DNA of 64,000 nucleotides from Cladobotryum mycophilum (lineage: Eukaryota > Ascomycota > Sordariomycetes > Hypocreales > Hypocreaceae). This document shows, one piece after another, positions 25,528 through 37,845 of this stretch (within the stretch, counting starts at the first letter, position 1; the number at the start of each line of letters is the position of its first letter). The notes under the pieces were generated by a model. The model searched no databases, was not told the origin of the DNA, and saw only the letters and a list, made by a program, of their open reading frames with translations. The stretch is taken from positions 4,960,001 to 5,024,000 of the forward strand of contig CM071591.1 in assembly GCA_036429605.1 (NCBI GenBank), given 5' to 3'. The translations under genes and the position numbers were made by a program.

Positions 25528-26684
25528 GATCAGAGCGAAGTTCTAATCAGATAATGGATAGACCCCCTGAATAAAAGACTTCATATGTAAATCCTTCATT
25601 AGCCTTATGTCAATTCAACCAGAAAAAAAATGTGCAAAGTCTTTATAGTCATCTCCGCCAAGGGGGCGGCACATGATGTTGTGCCCAAAACTCCAATGCG
25701 ACCTCACCCGCGGACACCCGCCCGGACCTCGTTCCAAAGGGGAACAGGATAGCCCACTGCCAACCGAAGGTGCTTTTGCGGACAATGACGTTGATCCTCT
25801 TTTGTTTTTTTCCCTTCTCTCTCGTATACTGCGTGTTTGAGTCAGCAAGGATGGATGCCTTTTCAGTCCTAGCTCATAGGCTGAGAGGTTAACGTCTTGG
25901 CTTGCAGTCTTGGCTTCCGCATCTTCTTCTTCTTCTTCTTCTTCTATCAACGTTCGTTACTAATGGCGGAGTTTGAGAGTAAATCAATCGACCTTGAACA
26001 ACGCCGACTCGTCTTAGGTATGACCATGTGTTAACCTATAATAAGCCCATACTCTAGAACAATCTGTTGCGGAGTTAGATTATCAAGACAACGAATGGGA
26101 GTAGGTATGACTCAACCATTCCCTATACCCCTTGTGCAGCAACGCCGAGCATGTCTCTTGATGTGTATGATATCTCCTACCAAGTCAAGATCAACGTGTT
26201 GTCATAGGAATCCAGCCTAGCCTGCCTATACAACCTCAAAAAGTACATCCTCACATGTAACTTTTTCTTCGGAACCCGCGGGTGCCGGTTCCGGAGGTGG
26301 TGGCTGCAGATCGTCGTCATTTGTTCCAGCCTTCAAAGACTCACTCAATCTGATACTCTCTCTCTCCCTTTACTAAATGCTCCATTATTATTCTTACGCA
26401 ACAATTTTATTCTTTTCTTCTCCCCTTGGATGACATCGCGACCTTCTTAAACTAGCACGACCCTTGAACGTTCTAACAAAAAAAATCTCCAATATTATTC
26501 TTTTACCAAATCGAAGCTCCGCACACTACGTGATCTAGCTACCTACAGAATACTCTAACAAGCATTGCTGTCTGTCAATGAATTGGTGTGCAATCATTCG
26601 CTCCTTGGATAAGACACTCCATCTAGATACGACGTCGCTTGATCTGCGACCCTCATCTGCATATACCTTGTCCTTGTCAGTGCG
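25528..26684. promoter_or_regulatory. divergent intergenic region, ABC transporter / Zn2Cys6 factor
   Basis: These 1.16 kb separate the start codons of two outward-facing genes. It contains a CTT trinucleotide run (about 25920-25945), a CGG-containing stretch near 26275-26300 (AACCCGCGGGTGCCGGTTCCGG includes inverted CGG/CCG triplets, the usual half-sites of Zn2Cys6 factors) and AT-rich sequence closer to the regulator. The CGG placement is suggestive only, because such triplets are common. No gene is seen. Confidence 0.5.
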
Positions 26685-29305
26685 ATGCAGAGCTCAAACT
26701 CCATAGCGGCAGATGACCCTTCTGCTAGGAGAGCTGTATGTCATCATCTCATTCATTCTCTATTCATGCTTCAACGGTCATCCCGTCATCTGTCATTGGC
26801 CCCACCGTCCCTCTGAGGCCACCATCCGGATCCGTTCATGGACCCTGATAAATATCATGCACTGACCAAATCGATACCCATACTTTCTAGTGTGATCAAT
26901 GTCGTCTCCGCAAGGTAAGCCCACCCAGCTTAGTTCAAACTCGTACAATGAGCCGGAGCTGACATCTTATGCTGCATCAAGATCCGCTGTGACAAGGACT
27001 GGCCGTGCTCCAACTGCCGCATCGCTGCCCGCGGATGCACATCAACTGGTGCGGGTCAACGACCCAAAGAACATCGTCAACGAGTTCTCATCTCCTCTCA
27101 ATAGTCGGTTTACCTGTCATCCGTCGTACTGTCCCTATGGTTCTGTCCGTGGGTGGGGGCGCCATCCTTATATACTGACCCCGGGACCCCAGTGAACGCA
27201 AAATCGACCAGATAGAGGCCCGTCTGGGCAATATCGAGTCCCTCCTCCGCAACCTCTCGCCCGCCGCGGCCACCGACGCCACCAAACTCATCCACACCCC
27301 TCAGACAGCCTGCAGCAGTACTGGGCCTAATACAACAACTGCAGATTTTGATAGTTCGGACAACGAGTCCGCCATTGGTGGCGAGTCTGGTCTGACTGTC
27401 CATACCACCTTTGCTAGCGAGTTCATTGAGCGGGCTGTCAAGAGGACCTCCCTCCGTGGCGTCAACCCCAAGATGGAGACTGCCCTGACCAATCTCAGGC
27501 AGTTTGTCGACTTGCAAAAGCGTCCGTCTGTAGCTCATGGCCCTCGTTTTCCCTTTCAGCAGCCTGTGCCCCCAGGTGGTGTCACCAAGTTGCCCATGCC
27601 TCCCATGGCCACTGTCGTCTCGCTGCTGAAATATGTCAAGGGTGAGTAGTCGCAGTATAGCACCCTTCAATAAATCTTTGCTGGTTTGCTGACCCATCAT
27701 TCAGCCTCTCCTCCAACGCTCTTCACCATCATGTGCAGTCTCGTGGCCGTTGATGACTTTCCCGCCATCTGCCGTATGGTCTACTTCCCCACAGAGGACT
27801 TCTCTGATGCCACTTTTGTCATTGTCAACACTCTGCTGTACAACCTCTTTACCGAGCAGTATGGTTTAGTCCAGGATCCCAACCTGCAAAACGAATATGA
27901 TTCTTATAGCAAGCTCTGCCGAGCCAATCTCGAGACAACGCTAGCCAACTTTCCGCTTTTTCTCTCCCCAAAGATTGAAAATGTGCAAGCTCTTCTTCTC
28001 GGCGTAAGTGATTTCTCATTACATCTCATGATGATCCTAGTGCTGAACGTAATAGTGTCTTTATGCGGTCGACGTTTCGAGACCATCCGTCGCATTGCAT
28101 CTCATCACCATGGCAGCTTGGCTCTGCCAGGCAGGACACTATCATCGCAAGGATTCCCTCAAAAAAGATTCCCCTGCTATATCTCGGGTAAAGAGGCTCC
28201 TCTTTTGGCATGTATACACTCTAGATAAGGGACTCGGCCTCAGATTAGGTCGCTCCTCCAACATTCCCGAATGCGATATCGACATACCCCGTGAATTTGA
28301 GATTGATGGCTTCGATCCATTGGCCTCCGCTTTTACCAGCATGTGGACCCAACTTAGTTCGTTACAGAGTCGCATTTATGACCAATTGTGTGTATTCCCT
28401 CTTCATTAACTATGAGCCTCGTCTAATATCATTGATAGATACAGCCCAACAGCCCTGGCAAGTCCACAGGCGGAGTTGGCACAGCGGGCACAAGTCCTAG
28501 CAGACGAATGTCTCAAGTTGGAGAGGTCAATGAACGAGACTCGAGAAAAGCTGCACCACTATCTCAAATCACTGGGTACATCCGATGTCATCGATGTCTT
28601 TGTCAGGGGGACGAGGTCCAGTTCTATGTCACAAAGACTCTCATTTATCGAGTCATTCCGGCTCCAGAAGGCTCCGTCAGTCGATTTTGCGATCTATGTC
28701 TCGAGACTGCGCGCAAAACGATGTTGACCCATCAGGAATGTATCCGTGAGATGGACATTGGTGTGTATTTCAGGTCAATATATATCCATTGGTGAGTAAC
28801 CCCTGTCTGACCCTGGGCAAATCATTATATCCTAACTTGGCCTAGGAATCTCCTCTCAACTCCCTTTGCACCATTCTTTGTCTTGTTTTGTTATGTTATA
28901 GAAACATCCTCGCAAGAGGACCTCAAGGTTCTCCAAGACTTTGTCGACTCTCTAGAGGCCGCAAGAAGCTTGTCAGAACCAGTAGACAAACTGTATCGAC
29001 TATGTCAGGTCATGTGCGATGTGGCTGTAGTGTACATGGAGGCCAAATCCCAGCAACAAAATGACCAGAACTCCACTGCCATTGGGGATGAGTTTGACAT
29101 GTATTTGAGCCAACTGGGCTTTATGCCGATAGAAGACCAAAGCATGGCCAATACAGGCGACGGCAACGCACCGATACAAGGTAGTGCTCAGATTGCGCAG
29201 TATGCTGATTGGTTCTCGGGCAGCCGGAACATGATGGGTCTGCTAGAGGAAGATTTGTCGCAGATAGATTCATTCCGGTGGATGCAACCGCCGGATCAGA
29301 TGTAG
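26685..29305 (+). CDS. Zn2Cys6 fungal transcription factor (one frame break at a G run)
   Basis: Nuclear regulator with an N-terminal binuclear zinc cluster and a Fungal_trans domain (PF04082). I reconstruct exons 26685-26735, 26891-26914, 26982-27103, 27193-27641, 27705-28003, 28056-28387, 28439-28791 and 28846-29305. The zinc cluster is split: the 24-base second exon encodes CDQCRLRK, and the third begins IRCDKDWPCSNCRIAARGC, supplying all six cysteines. A short coiled-coil linker (ERKIDQIEARLGNIESLL) follows. The middle homology region includes SRPSVALHLITMAAWLCQAG and VKRLLFWHVYTLDKGLGLRLGR. The C-terminus is acidic. Exon 7 changes frame at the G5 run 28606-28610: conserved sequence lies on both sides and one added base rejoins it. 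With that, the protein has about 696 residues. It is divergent from the ABC transporter, a common regulator-target layout, but the target is unproven. Confidence 0.85.
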
Positions 29306-29374
29306 CATTAGAAGGGCCAGCAATAGATGATGGGCTGTTAAAGAATGAGTGAATACAGGATTCAAGGGTCATAT

Positions 29375-29942
29375 TCAATCGGTGGGAAATCTAGGATCGT
29401 AGACTTCGTACCCCTCGTCTTCCGTGTCGCTCTCAGCTCCAGAGTCCTTGTGGAGTGCAGGAACAGGCCGCTGCGCCGGGGCATCTGGAATTGTACCCGT
29501 CGCCTTGGCTACGTTGTCCGACGCTGGCGCTGATGACTCGACCGGTGTAAAGGCGCTCTTGAAACCGGTCTTTTTGAACCCTCCCTTTTTGAACCCTCCG
29601 GCAGCGCTCGTGGCAACCTCCTGATTCGGCAGCTTGATGCTGACCAGGCCCTCTGCCTTGGCTTCCGCTTTTCTGGCCCTGGCCCCCGCGTTGGGGTCGC
29701 GCACCATGGCCTTCATATCCTTGAGGCGCTGCTTGTGGCTGTGGTCGTAGCTGCTGAGGTGGGCCTCATAGTCATTCATGCGAGAGTATCCCTTGGAGCA
29801 TAGGCTGCAGTAGAAGGACTTTTGGGCCTCGCGAGCGGAGGAGGTTTGGGCGGGAGGAAGGGTCTGGTGTCTCTGGGAGAAATTGGTCAGTTTTTGGTGG
29901 TGAAGTGTAGGTGGAATATGGCGATGGACTCACCGGAGGCAT
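29375..29942 (-). CDS. C2H2-type zinc finger protein
   Basis: A small, probably nuclear protein. The first exon is only nine bases (29934-29942, Met-Pro-Pro). After a 61-base intron (29873-29933, GTGAGT donor, CCCAG acceptor) the second exon 29375-29872 carries the rest, 168 residues in total. One zinc finger is clear: FYCSLCSKGYSRMNDYEAHL-SSYDH, a C2H2 with the second half H-x5-H, followed by basic HKQRLKDMKAMVRDP as in the GPATCH8/ZNF804-like group. Two FKKGGFKKTGFK-type lysine/glycine repeats lie in the middle. The acidic C-terminus ends DTEDEGYEVYDPRFPTD, which looks conserved. The function is unknown. Its stop lies about 70 bases from the stop of the convergent transcription factor gene. 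Confidence 0.8.
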
Positions 29943-30513
29943 TGTGACGTTGTATCGAATGAAGGCAATAATTACTACCGAGTGCTGGTTGGTTGACGAT
30001 GATGTGCGATGTGTGATGTGCGATGGCGGTTGCTTCAACAAAGTTGGTGTTCAGGTTGCTAGCTGAGTTGACGCGAAATTGGTTGACGCCACCGGGGACA
30101 CAATCAAATCAAAAAGCTACAGCGATCTACAGCGGTAATGTTACTTTAGCGATAGTGGTTACAGCCAAGCTTGGTGATAGTGATAGTGATAACGATAATG
30201 ATAATGGATAGCGATAATGCCTGCCCGAGCTTCAACTTGGGGGAAATAGACGACTTCTGACTGGCCGAAACCTCAGTGGGACCCCCTGCACCGTCATATC
30301 CACATTCTGTATGTGCTGTCATGCCACAAACGTCACTTGAGATCCCTCATGGTTTTTTTCTTTTTCCTTTTTCTTTTCTATGGGAGTGGTTGGATTTTCT
30401 AACTAAATACTGAAATACCCAAAAGTGCTACCCTAAACTCTTGAGGAAAGAAAAAAACCTCTCTCTTCTCAGCTTCTCAGGGCGCAAAAAAAAAAACACC
30501 AAAAGCCAAAAAT
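29943..30513. promoter_or_regulatory. divergent intergenic region, zinc finger gene / MCP1
   Basis: 570 bases between two outward-facing genes. A GATAGTGATA/GATAATGATAATGG-like repeat lies near 30170-30220, and a pyrimidine stretch (30354-30380) precedes MCP1. No other gene is seen. Confidence 0.55.
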
Positions 30514-31704
30514 ATGTCCGCCGCGGACGACCCCTCTGGGTCTGGGGACTGGAGGGATGCCAACCAGGACTCGTTCTCCCTCCTACATCTCGACCCCACG
30601 CCGATGGACTCGGGTTCTAATCTGCCGTCCCCCACGGCGGGCAGCATTGACCGAAGTTTTTCAGTGTACTCGCTGGCGACGACGTCGGAGGGCTACATGG
30701 ATAGCAGCTCCGCCAGCATCAAGAGCGGCTCTGCTATGGCTCCAGGGTTGAGCGGAAGCGGACGTGGTGCCATTTACTATTGTACGGGAAAGGAAAATAT
30801 TTGAGTTTCTGAGACTGCATTCCCTTCGATTTTCCCTTCCCTTCCCCTCCGTTCCCTCCCTCCGCCCCTCCGTCCCCCCTTGTTTTTATAGTTAGTTGTT
30901 TTTCTTTGGTCAGGCTGACCAGGTTTCGTGCACAATGCAGTGACTCGCATCCAGAGATACTCGAGCTACGCCATGTCCTTGTTCACCTCCCTGCACCTTG
31001 CCAATGTCTCCCTCATCCCCGCCATCACACGTACAGTTCCCGGCTCAGAGACGTATCTGCTCATGACCCGCGAATTGTACCAGACGCCCGTAACGGAGCC
31101 GTTGCTGGTCGCCCTGCCGGTCATTGCTCACGTTGGCTCCGGCATTGCCCTGCGCATCATTAGGAGGATGCAGAACGGTAGGAGGTATGGTGCGGCTCTT
31201 CCGGGGCTGTTTGCCTGGAACCGCTGGGCCACGGAGGAGGGTCGTACTATCAGGGTGTGGCCGCAGGCGAGCTACATTTCCCTGTCCGGCTACGCATTTA
31301 CACTATTCTACTCGGCCCACGTATTCATGAACAGAGTGCTTCCCCTTACATACGACGGTGACAGCTCCAACATTGGTCTCGCTTACGTCTCCCACGGCTT
31401 CTCTCGGCATCCAGCGATTGCCCAGGCGGCATACGGAGGGCTCCTCGTTCTCGGGTGTGGCCACATGGTGTGGGGACTGGCCAAGTGGCTCGGCGTTTCG
31501 CCCCCAGGAGATGGCAGCAAGGCGGTGGTTGACAAGAAAGTCAAGAGCAGGAGAAGGCGAAGGTGGTGGGCGATCCAGGCAGCTGTCGCAGGGGCGGTGG
31601 CAGCGTGGGCAGTCGGGGGCGTGGGCGTGGTATCGAAAGCAGGGCAGGCAGAGGGATGGATCGGGACACTCTACGACGACTTGTTTACCCGGGTGGGATT
31701 GTAA
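30514..31704 (+). CDS. MCP1: Mcp1-like mitochondrial membrane protein (DUF1691)
   Basis: Mdm10-complementing protein 1 family. Yeast Mcp1 is a mitochondrial outer-membrane protein linked with Vps13 and lipid homeostasis. Exons 30514-30781 and 30941-31704 flank a 159-base intron (GTACGG donor, TGCAG acceptor), giving 343 residues. The join produces YYLTRIQRYSSYAMSLFTSLHL, the characteristic start of the membrane domain. Further membrane segments include EPLLVALPVIAHVGSGIALRI and SYISLSGYAFTLFYSAHVF, and two DUF1691-type units are visible (VGSGIALRIIRR; YGGLLVLGCGHMVWGLAKW). The first 90 residues are Ser/Asp-rich and unstructured, as in other filamentous fungi. A basic stretch KVKSRRRRRWW precedes the last helix. 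Confidence 0.85.
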
Positions 31705-34688
31705 TGTGATGAGAGATTTGGAATGAAGCATGACGATGGATGTCTGTGATGGTGACGAGGTATCCCGCATACAGGTATGCCGAGAAGCGAGTTACCCTGG
31801 CGGGATAGCGGGGGGGAGGAGCTGATCTTGGCTTGCATCTCAAGGGAGGGTAAAACATTTGAATACTGACTCTTGATGAAAGTGGTATGATTTCCTTTCA
31901 TTGGGAAGGGGGGCAAGAGGAAAAGAAGCGGGGGAAAGGGGGGGGGGGGAGGCATGATGTGAATTTGCTTTTGTATATACGAAACGAAACAAAAACGAGA
32001 CAAGAGACGGCGATAAGGCAAGACTCGACAAGGTATAGTAGCGAGTATTAGTCAAATGAAGAAAAGAAAGAAGCAGCGGCATGTGATGATGCGAATCGAA
32101 TCGAATCGAGGAGAAGAGGAGGGAGGGATCGCCGATGTATCTCTGGGAGAGTGTACGGAGTACTCTGTAGCAGCAGAAGGGTGAGGTGAGTGGGTGAGTG
32201 GGTGAGTGAGGTGAGTAAAGAGACTCATTGACTCAGCAAGAGATCTAGAGCCCCAGAGCTCTGAGCGTCTTGTCTCTCAGCGGGTGAGCGGAACGCTGGA
32301 TTGCGCCTGTGACGTGGTCCGTAGCGTCGTATTCTTGACTCGAATGTCTCTCTCTGCCTCTGTTTCTTGTCTCTCAGGAATTTTTAAAAACCTGATTTTA
32401 ATTTTCTTTCCTTTTTTCTTTCTTTCGTTTCCGTTTACACTCTTTCGTGCAGGAAGAAGAAATTCTTTTGATATCATGGGATGGGATGGGGGGTGGAGTG
32501 GGGGGTCTCATTAACCTGAATTGGGCATTGGTTGCTTTTTTACCGCGGGGAAAAGCAAAAAGAAGAGAGGAGAGAGAGAGAGAGAGAGGAAAGAAAGCAA
32601 GAGAGGAAGAAAAAAATTACCTGTCCTGGCGGTGGAAGTACTGGTACTTTGGAATAAAAAAGGGTTCTCCACTCCACTCTAGGAGCGGCCGGGCCGGCTC
32701 TTGATGGGCTGATCCACAGTGGGCTACAAGCAGGTGCAGGTGCAGCGAGCTGCAAGTTTACAGGTGGGTGGTACGGTGCGGCGGCGGGTGATGGGGCCTG
32801 AATGAAAGAGCCTAATGATGGGATGGATGGATGGGGGGATCCATACATATAACCTCTGACAAGGGGGGCTCGAAAGCTGTGCTGCAAGGTGCCTGTAGAG
32901 GAGGATTCAAGGTTGTTGATTGTTGTTGTCGTCGTCGTTGCACTGCATGTTACAAGTACATAATGAGTTGTACAATTTGGAGAGGGAGAGAAAGAGAGAG
33001 GGAGGGCAGGCAAACAAACAAACATGGGCTGGGCTGGGCTGGGCACTTCTGCGTCCGGTCTGGTTTGGTAATGAAGCCGACCGGATGCAAGGGATGGCGA
33101 GATGGGAGATCACCAGGTACCATGCCCTGTCCTGTCCTATCCATGCCCTGGCTTCCTCCCTCTCTCTCCTCTGGGGGTCTCCTCCCCGGTGAGGTGATAC
33201 ATGCAGGTTGCAGGTATGTAATTTTCCTCTCATGTGTGATTGAATTTGGCAAGTGACGGAATTGCCAACCGGCATATTATAATTATAATTGCAATTACAA
33301 TTACAATCTACAACGGCAATCACAATACTTGTACATTGGGAAGTACATGATGCAGCAAGACGATAGGACAGAGATATCGTACTCGGATACCTACCAGATA
33401 CCTACCAGGTACTATAACCATATCCCACGATTGTACGCATCGCAAGGTAGTGAACATGTACGAGTATGTTTGTTGACTAGGGGGGTAGCCACTGGAATTT
33501 CAATTTTCATGGGGGTTCTCAATGTCGCGCATGCCCCCATTTGGACGGCACACACACACACACACACACACTGTAGGTAAGTACTTACTGTAGCTACAGG
33601 CGTTCCTCAGTGGATCCCGGTTACTGATACCACCAGTTCACGTTTACTCACCAGCTGCACAGGTACTGTGTACAAGCACCTGGACACCCCGCCGTGTTTC
33701 CCCCATCCACCCATCCACTTCTTTCTCCATACTAACCTTAGTACCTTGGGTGCCTACAGTAATAGCCGTCGGGGTTCCCTTTTAGCAGCCGCCGTACGGA
33801 TATTTGCGGACGAGCTGTTAGTGTAGAGCTCTCCCTCCGTCACCTCGGCCTGGTAGCGGTACTTGTACCTTGATGGACTAAAACAAAAACCCCTTCTAGT
33901 TGAGTTGATCCAATGGGATGGCCTGACTTGGCCTGGCGCCCGCCCGCCCACTCACACAACATTTCACACACTCGCATCCAAGCATCCTCGCCCCCCATGC
34001 CAGGCCAGGCCAGGCCCATGCTCATGCTCATGCTCATGCCCAGGCGCCCCATAACTTCATACCACCCATACCACCCATGCCTATACCTTTCACACGCTTT
34101 CATCTCCCGCCACCAGCTTTGTCCACTCATTCACTCAACTCGCTTCGCTTGCTTGCTTGGCTGGCTGGAGCTGCTTGATTGCTGTGCTTGGTGCTGGGGT
34201 GGGAGTTTCATTTTTCCTCTCTTTTTCGATTGTATCTTTGTAGCCTCATCATTCCTCTCTCCCTTGCATAAGGAGTACTGATTAATCTCTTCCTCACTTC
34301 CCTCTCCTCCTCCTCTCTCCCGTCCTTATATCAGCCCGCCCAGTGCCAGTCTCAGGATCTGTTCTTCTCTCCCTCCCTTCATTGAATTAGCATCAGCCAT
34401 CAATCTCAACACCAAAGAAAGCAAAGCACATACACACTACACACACCACACCACACCAACACCAACACCACACCACAAACAGCACAACCCAACACACACA
34501 CACACACACACACACTCATCACCATCGTTCGTCCTCTTCTCAACCAGTTCCTCCTCGTTACTCATACTACAAAGCCATCAGCGCCTCAAAGCAAGGGCCT
34601 GGCCTTACCTTACCCTTCTTGTCCACCCACCCCCTTCTCGGGATCCTACATTCCTGCATCTGCACTTACCCGCCAGACTCGAGTCAAG
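31705..34688. other. gene-free 3 kb stretch with many simple repeats
   Basis: No gene is recognisable. It contains a GTGAGTGG-type repeat (32181-32215), a GA run (about 32570-32590), GGGCT tandem units (33026-33042), an AATTATAATTGCAATTACAATTACAAT segment (33278-33307), repeated TACCTACCAG units (33389-33410), a CA run (33549-33572), a CATGCT unit repeat (34017-34040) and CA-rich sequence next to the F-box gene. The last 600 bases are C- and CA-rich like a long 5' untranslated leader. Confidence 0.6.
34492..34515. repeat. CA microsatellite in the F-box/WD gene leader
   Basis: A CA run within the CA-rich sequence just upstream of the F-box/WD start codon at 34689, probably in its untranslated leader. 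Confidence 0.8.
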
Positions 34689-36583
34689 ATGCCAGCCACC
34701 AAGCGAAGGCTGTCCTTGTCCCACAATGAGCCGCCGTACATCCAACAGGGATCTGAACACCGACTTAGCGAACACGCCCAAGAGCAGCGAAAGATTCTTG
34801 AACGCGCAGACGTCATCCTGGAAATGATGCGAACAAAGCGCCAATGTCTCCACGGATCCATCGCCCGCATCGATAGGATCTCGAAGCTATCCGACGAGCT
34901 CCTGTTGCGCATCCTCGGTTACATGGACGAACACCAACTTCTCGACCTCTCCCTCGTATCCAAGCGCTTCAACGTGCTCTCTGCCGACCCTCACCTGTGG
35001 AAAGACCACTACTACCGTCGCTTCATCCTACCGCGCGCTGACCTGATCCCCGGCTTCAAGGCGGAAAACGCTGCGCCATCCTTGTCCCAAGATACCATCG
35101 CCGCCGCTGCCATGATGGGTCCCGCCAGACCACCCGCCAACCCCATTGACCCCTCGGACACATCTGCCAACGTGCTCGAGTTGATAGACTGGAAGAAGCA
35201 GTACAAGATGAGACACAACTGGGACAAGGGTCGATGCGAGGTCTACCATGTCCACCTCAACAACTCTCGAGCCAGTTCGGCCCTGCAAGAGCGGGGGACT
35301 TTGGTGAAGATGACTGATAAGTTTATTGTCACGGCTGACAAGGACTTTGGTCTGAGGGTATGGGAAATCCGTACCGGGTTGCCTCTCGTCATACAGCCCC
35401 TCGCGGCGTATGATGGCTTCGAGATGAAACCCACCTGTCTATACCTTGAGACCCGCAGATTCTACGCTGGCATTTTGGAGATGGTCCTGGGCTTTGAGGA
35501 CGGAACATTTGGCATTTGGAAGTTCGATTTAGACGAGGTTTCTCTGAGTCTCTTGTATCGCCAGGAGAGGAGCTGCTTTACCAATCTCGTTTCGGTTGCC
35601 TATTCCTACCCCTACGTCGTAACAGCTTCGCGCTTTGGCTTCGTTTCGATTTACACCTTTGAGCATGAAGAGGCACGACGGGCGGCCGCCGCCAATACCA
35701 CTAACGCCACCTCCAACCAGATTCCAACCCCCGCAGCTACTCCACCACCTCCTCCACCGCCGACGAACCACCCGGATTTCGGGGAACCACAACAAACTAC
35801 GAGATATATTTTCAATGGCTATTCCAACTTGTTCCCCGTCCCATTTCTCCTTTCGCGACTCAAGTCGCAATTCTCGAGAAGTCCGCTTTCCTTATCGATA
35901 CGCCAAGTACCTGGCGGATTCATTGTGTCGATTGCATATGCCTTCAAGGACCATGAAGGGTGGTCCATTGGGATTCAGGATTTTAGCATTCGTCCCTCTG
36001 GCACCTCTGATCCCGATACTGTTACCTCGACCGTTTCCTTCAGCACCCCTCTCGATCTCCCCGTCGCACCACCCCCGTCGCCGGTATCGAGCCCCCAACG
36101 ATCATCATCTCTGCCTCCCGCCGAACACGAGCCCGAAGCGGACGGCCCTAGGAAGCTCGTTTACAGCCACCCATATCTTCTTTCTGTCTTGCCCGACAAC
36201 ACCTTGATGCTGCACGTTTGCACGACTGATACGAATTCGCTTTCGCTTGGCATCTCCCGTGGTGTCCGATTATGGGGACACACTTCGGGTATATCCGATG
36301 TTGATGTCACTGCGCGAGGCAAGGCCGTCAGCATCAGCACACGAGGCGACGAGGTTAGAATCTGGGAACTTGAGGGGGTGTACCAAGGCCAAGCGTGGAA
36401 GTAAGACCACGACAGGGTTCGGATGACGAAGAGTCGCATGCTGGGAGCAGCCGCATGACAACACCGGTATCCCGGGATCTTGAAACTAGGAACAGTTGGG
36501 TTGGATTTAATACGGAAAAGGTCATTGTGCTCAAGCAGAGGCCATATGGGAGGGAGAACTGGACAGCGTACGATTTTGCTTAA
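34689..36583 (+). CDS. F-box/WD-repeat-like protein (frame broken near the C-terminus)
   Basis: Likely substrate receptor of an SCF ubiquitin ligase. No intron is needed. An F-box is seen at about residues 62-110 (ISKLSDELLLRILGYMDEH, LDLSLVSKRFNVLSADPHLWKDHY). Beta-propeller-like strands follow, with WD-type phrases such as DKDFGLRVWEIRTG, FEDGTFGIWKFD, GVRLWGHTSGISDVDV and GDEVRIWELEG. A proline-rich loop (TPPPPPPPTNHPD region) and a second proline/serine loop interrupt the propeller. Read strictly, the frame stops at 36404. However, the adjacent frame carries on with VEVRPRQGSDDEESH and a C-terminal phrase WVGFNTEKVIVLKQ up to the stop at 36583, which looks like the real ending. One extra base in the G5 run 36374-36378 joins the two, giving about 631 residues. 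Substrate unknown. Confidence 0.83.
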
Positions 36584-37502
36584 AAGAAGGACTAGATTTG
36601 GATATTTGTATAGAGTATCTATCTATTGAGCTGGTGGGACGGTTGGAATTATTAGGACTGTACATGTATGGGACGACAAGGCGTTTTGGTATCACGACAG
36701 GGATGTATCAGCAGCATATGGACAAGGGAAACAGGGTGTTTCGACCCAGCAATGAATGATTGGAGTGTTATACGAGCGAAAGGATACCCCAGTCATGTCA
36801 ATTTGGATATGGATTTTTATTTTATTTTATTTTTATTTGTGTCTTTATTTTTATCCTTACCTTCATCTTCTTACAAGACTTAATTTATTGTCTTTTTGAT
36901 GAAAAAACTTGCTCATGATGCAAATAAATCTTGTCACTTGTCATGCAATGGATTTTTCGATCTCCGAGTCTAGTTAGTCCAAATCGTGGACACTAAATAG
37001 AGACTCCACCGCGGCAAAGAATGGAGACTGTAGGACCCTGAAAAAAAAGCCATGTTATGCAACCTTGATGCCTCTACGCGTACTCTTACTGGTTGGACTG
37101 ACCTATAAGCAACTTTTTTTTCTCTCTCTCTCTCTCTTTCTTTTTCTTCTCCCTGATTTTTGCCGGCGGCAAAGATGGTTAGTTCGCGCTAAGATTGGCG
37201 CGTTCTAGTAAACAAGCAAGGACAGGCACAGGCAGGCACAGGCTCAGGCACCAGGTAATAACTCGGGGTATTCCGAAGCCTCACACGCACACACGCAGGC
37301 GTAGTGGCACACACTTATCCCTATTCAGTATGAAGAGTATGAAGGAAATGGGCGAATGGGAGGGGGCCTGTGCGTTGGGATAGCGGTCAGGAAGAGGTTT
37401 AGGTTGTGCCGATCTGGAGATGCTCCAATGGGAGGAGGGAGGATGCGGAGGGACGGAGGGCTGTTTAGTTTCCGCTTGGGCTCTGAGATTCAGCTGCTGT
37501 TC

Positions 37503-37538
37503 AGTGAGTGAGTGAGTGAGTGAGTGAGTGAGTGAGTG
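37503..37538. repeat. GTGA/AGTG tetranucleotide microsatellite
   Basis: About nine perfect AGTG units followed by TGTG-type variants. Confidence 0.85.
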
Positions 37539-37802
37539 TGTGAGTGTGTGTGTTTGGCGTGCTAATGTCCTAGTACGACTACGATGCTGGACGGGACAGC
37601 TGAAGATGAACTTGGGGGCACATGATGGGGACCTTTTTTTCCCTTTCTTTTCTTTTTTTGTTAGCTTTCCTTGTGTGAAAAGGCTGCATCATGTTGATGC
37701 ATGTCTCTCTGCATCGAGTCAGTCAGTCAGTCATGCATTCATGCAAGTACTCTGTACATTGTACTCTATACGATTGGCCTTGCTTTGCTGAAATGTAAGG
37801 GA

Positions 37803-37806
<4 letters not shown>

Positions 37807-37843
<37 letters not shown>
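37807..37843. repeat. GA microsatellite
   Basis: An uninterrupted GA dinucleotide run in intergenic DNA. Confidence 0.85.

Positions 37844-37845
<2 letters not shown>

Noticed and set aside
28576..28606. 31-base intron to explain the frame shift in the Zn2Cys6 factor
   Set aside because: It is too short for a spliceosomal intron and does not restore the phase; a missing base in the G run does.
32540..33046. 168-codon frame on the minus strand
   Set aside because: It consists of microsatellite and purine-rich sequence; there is no conserved motif or splice context.
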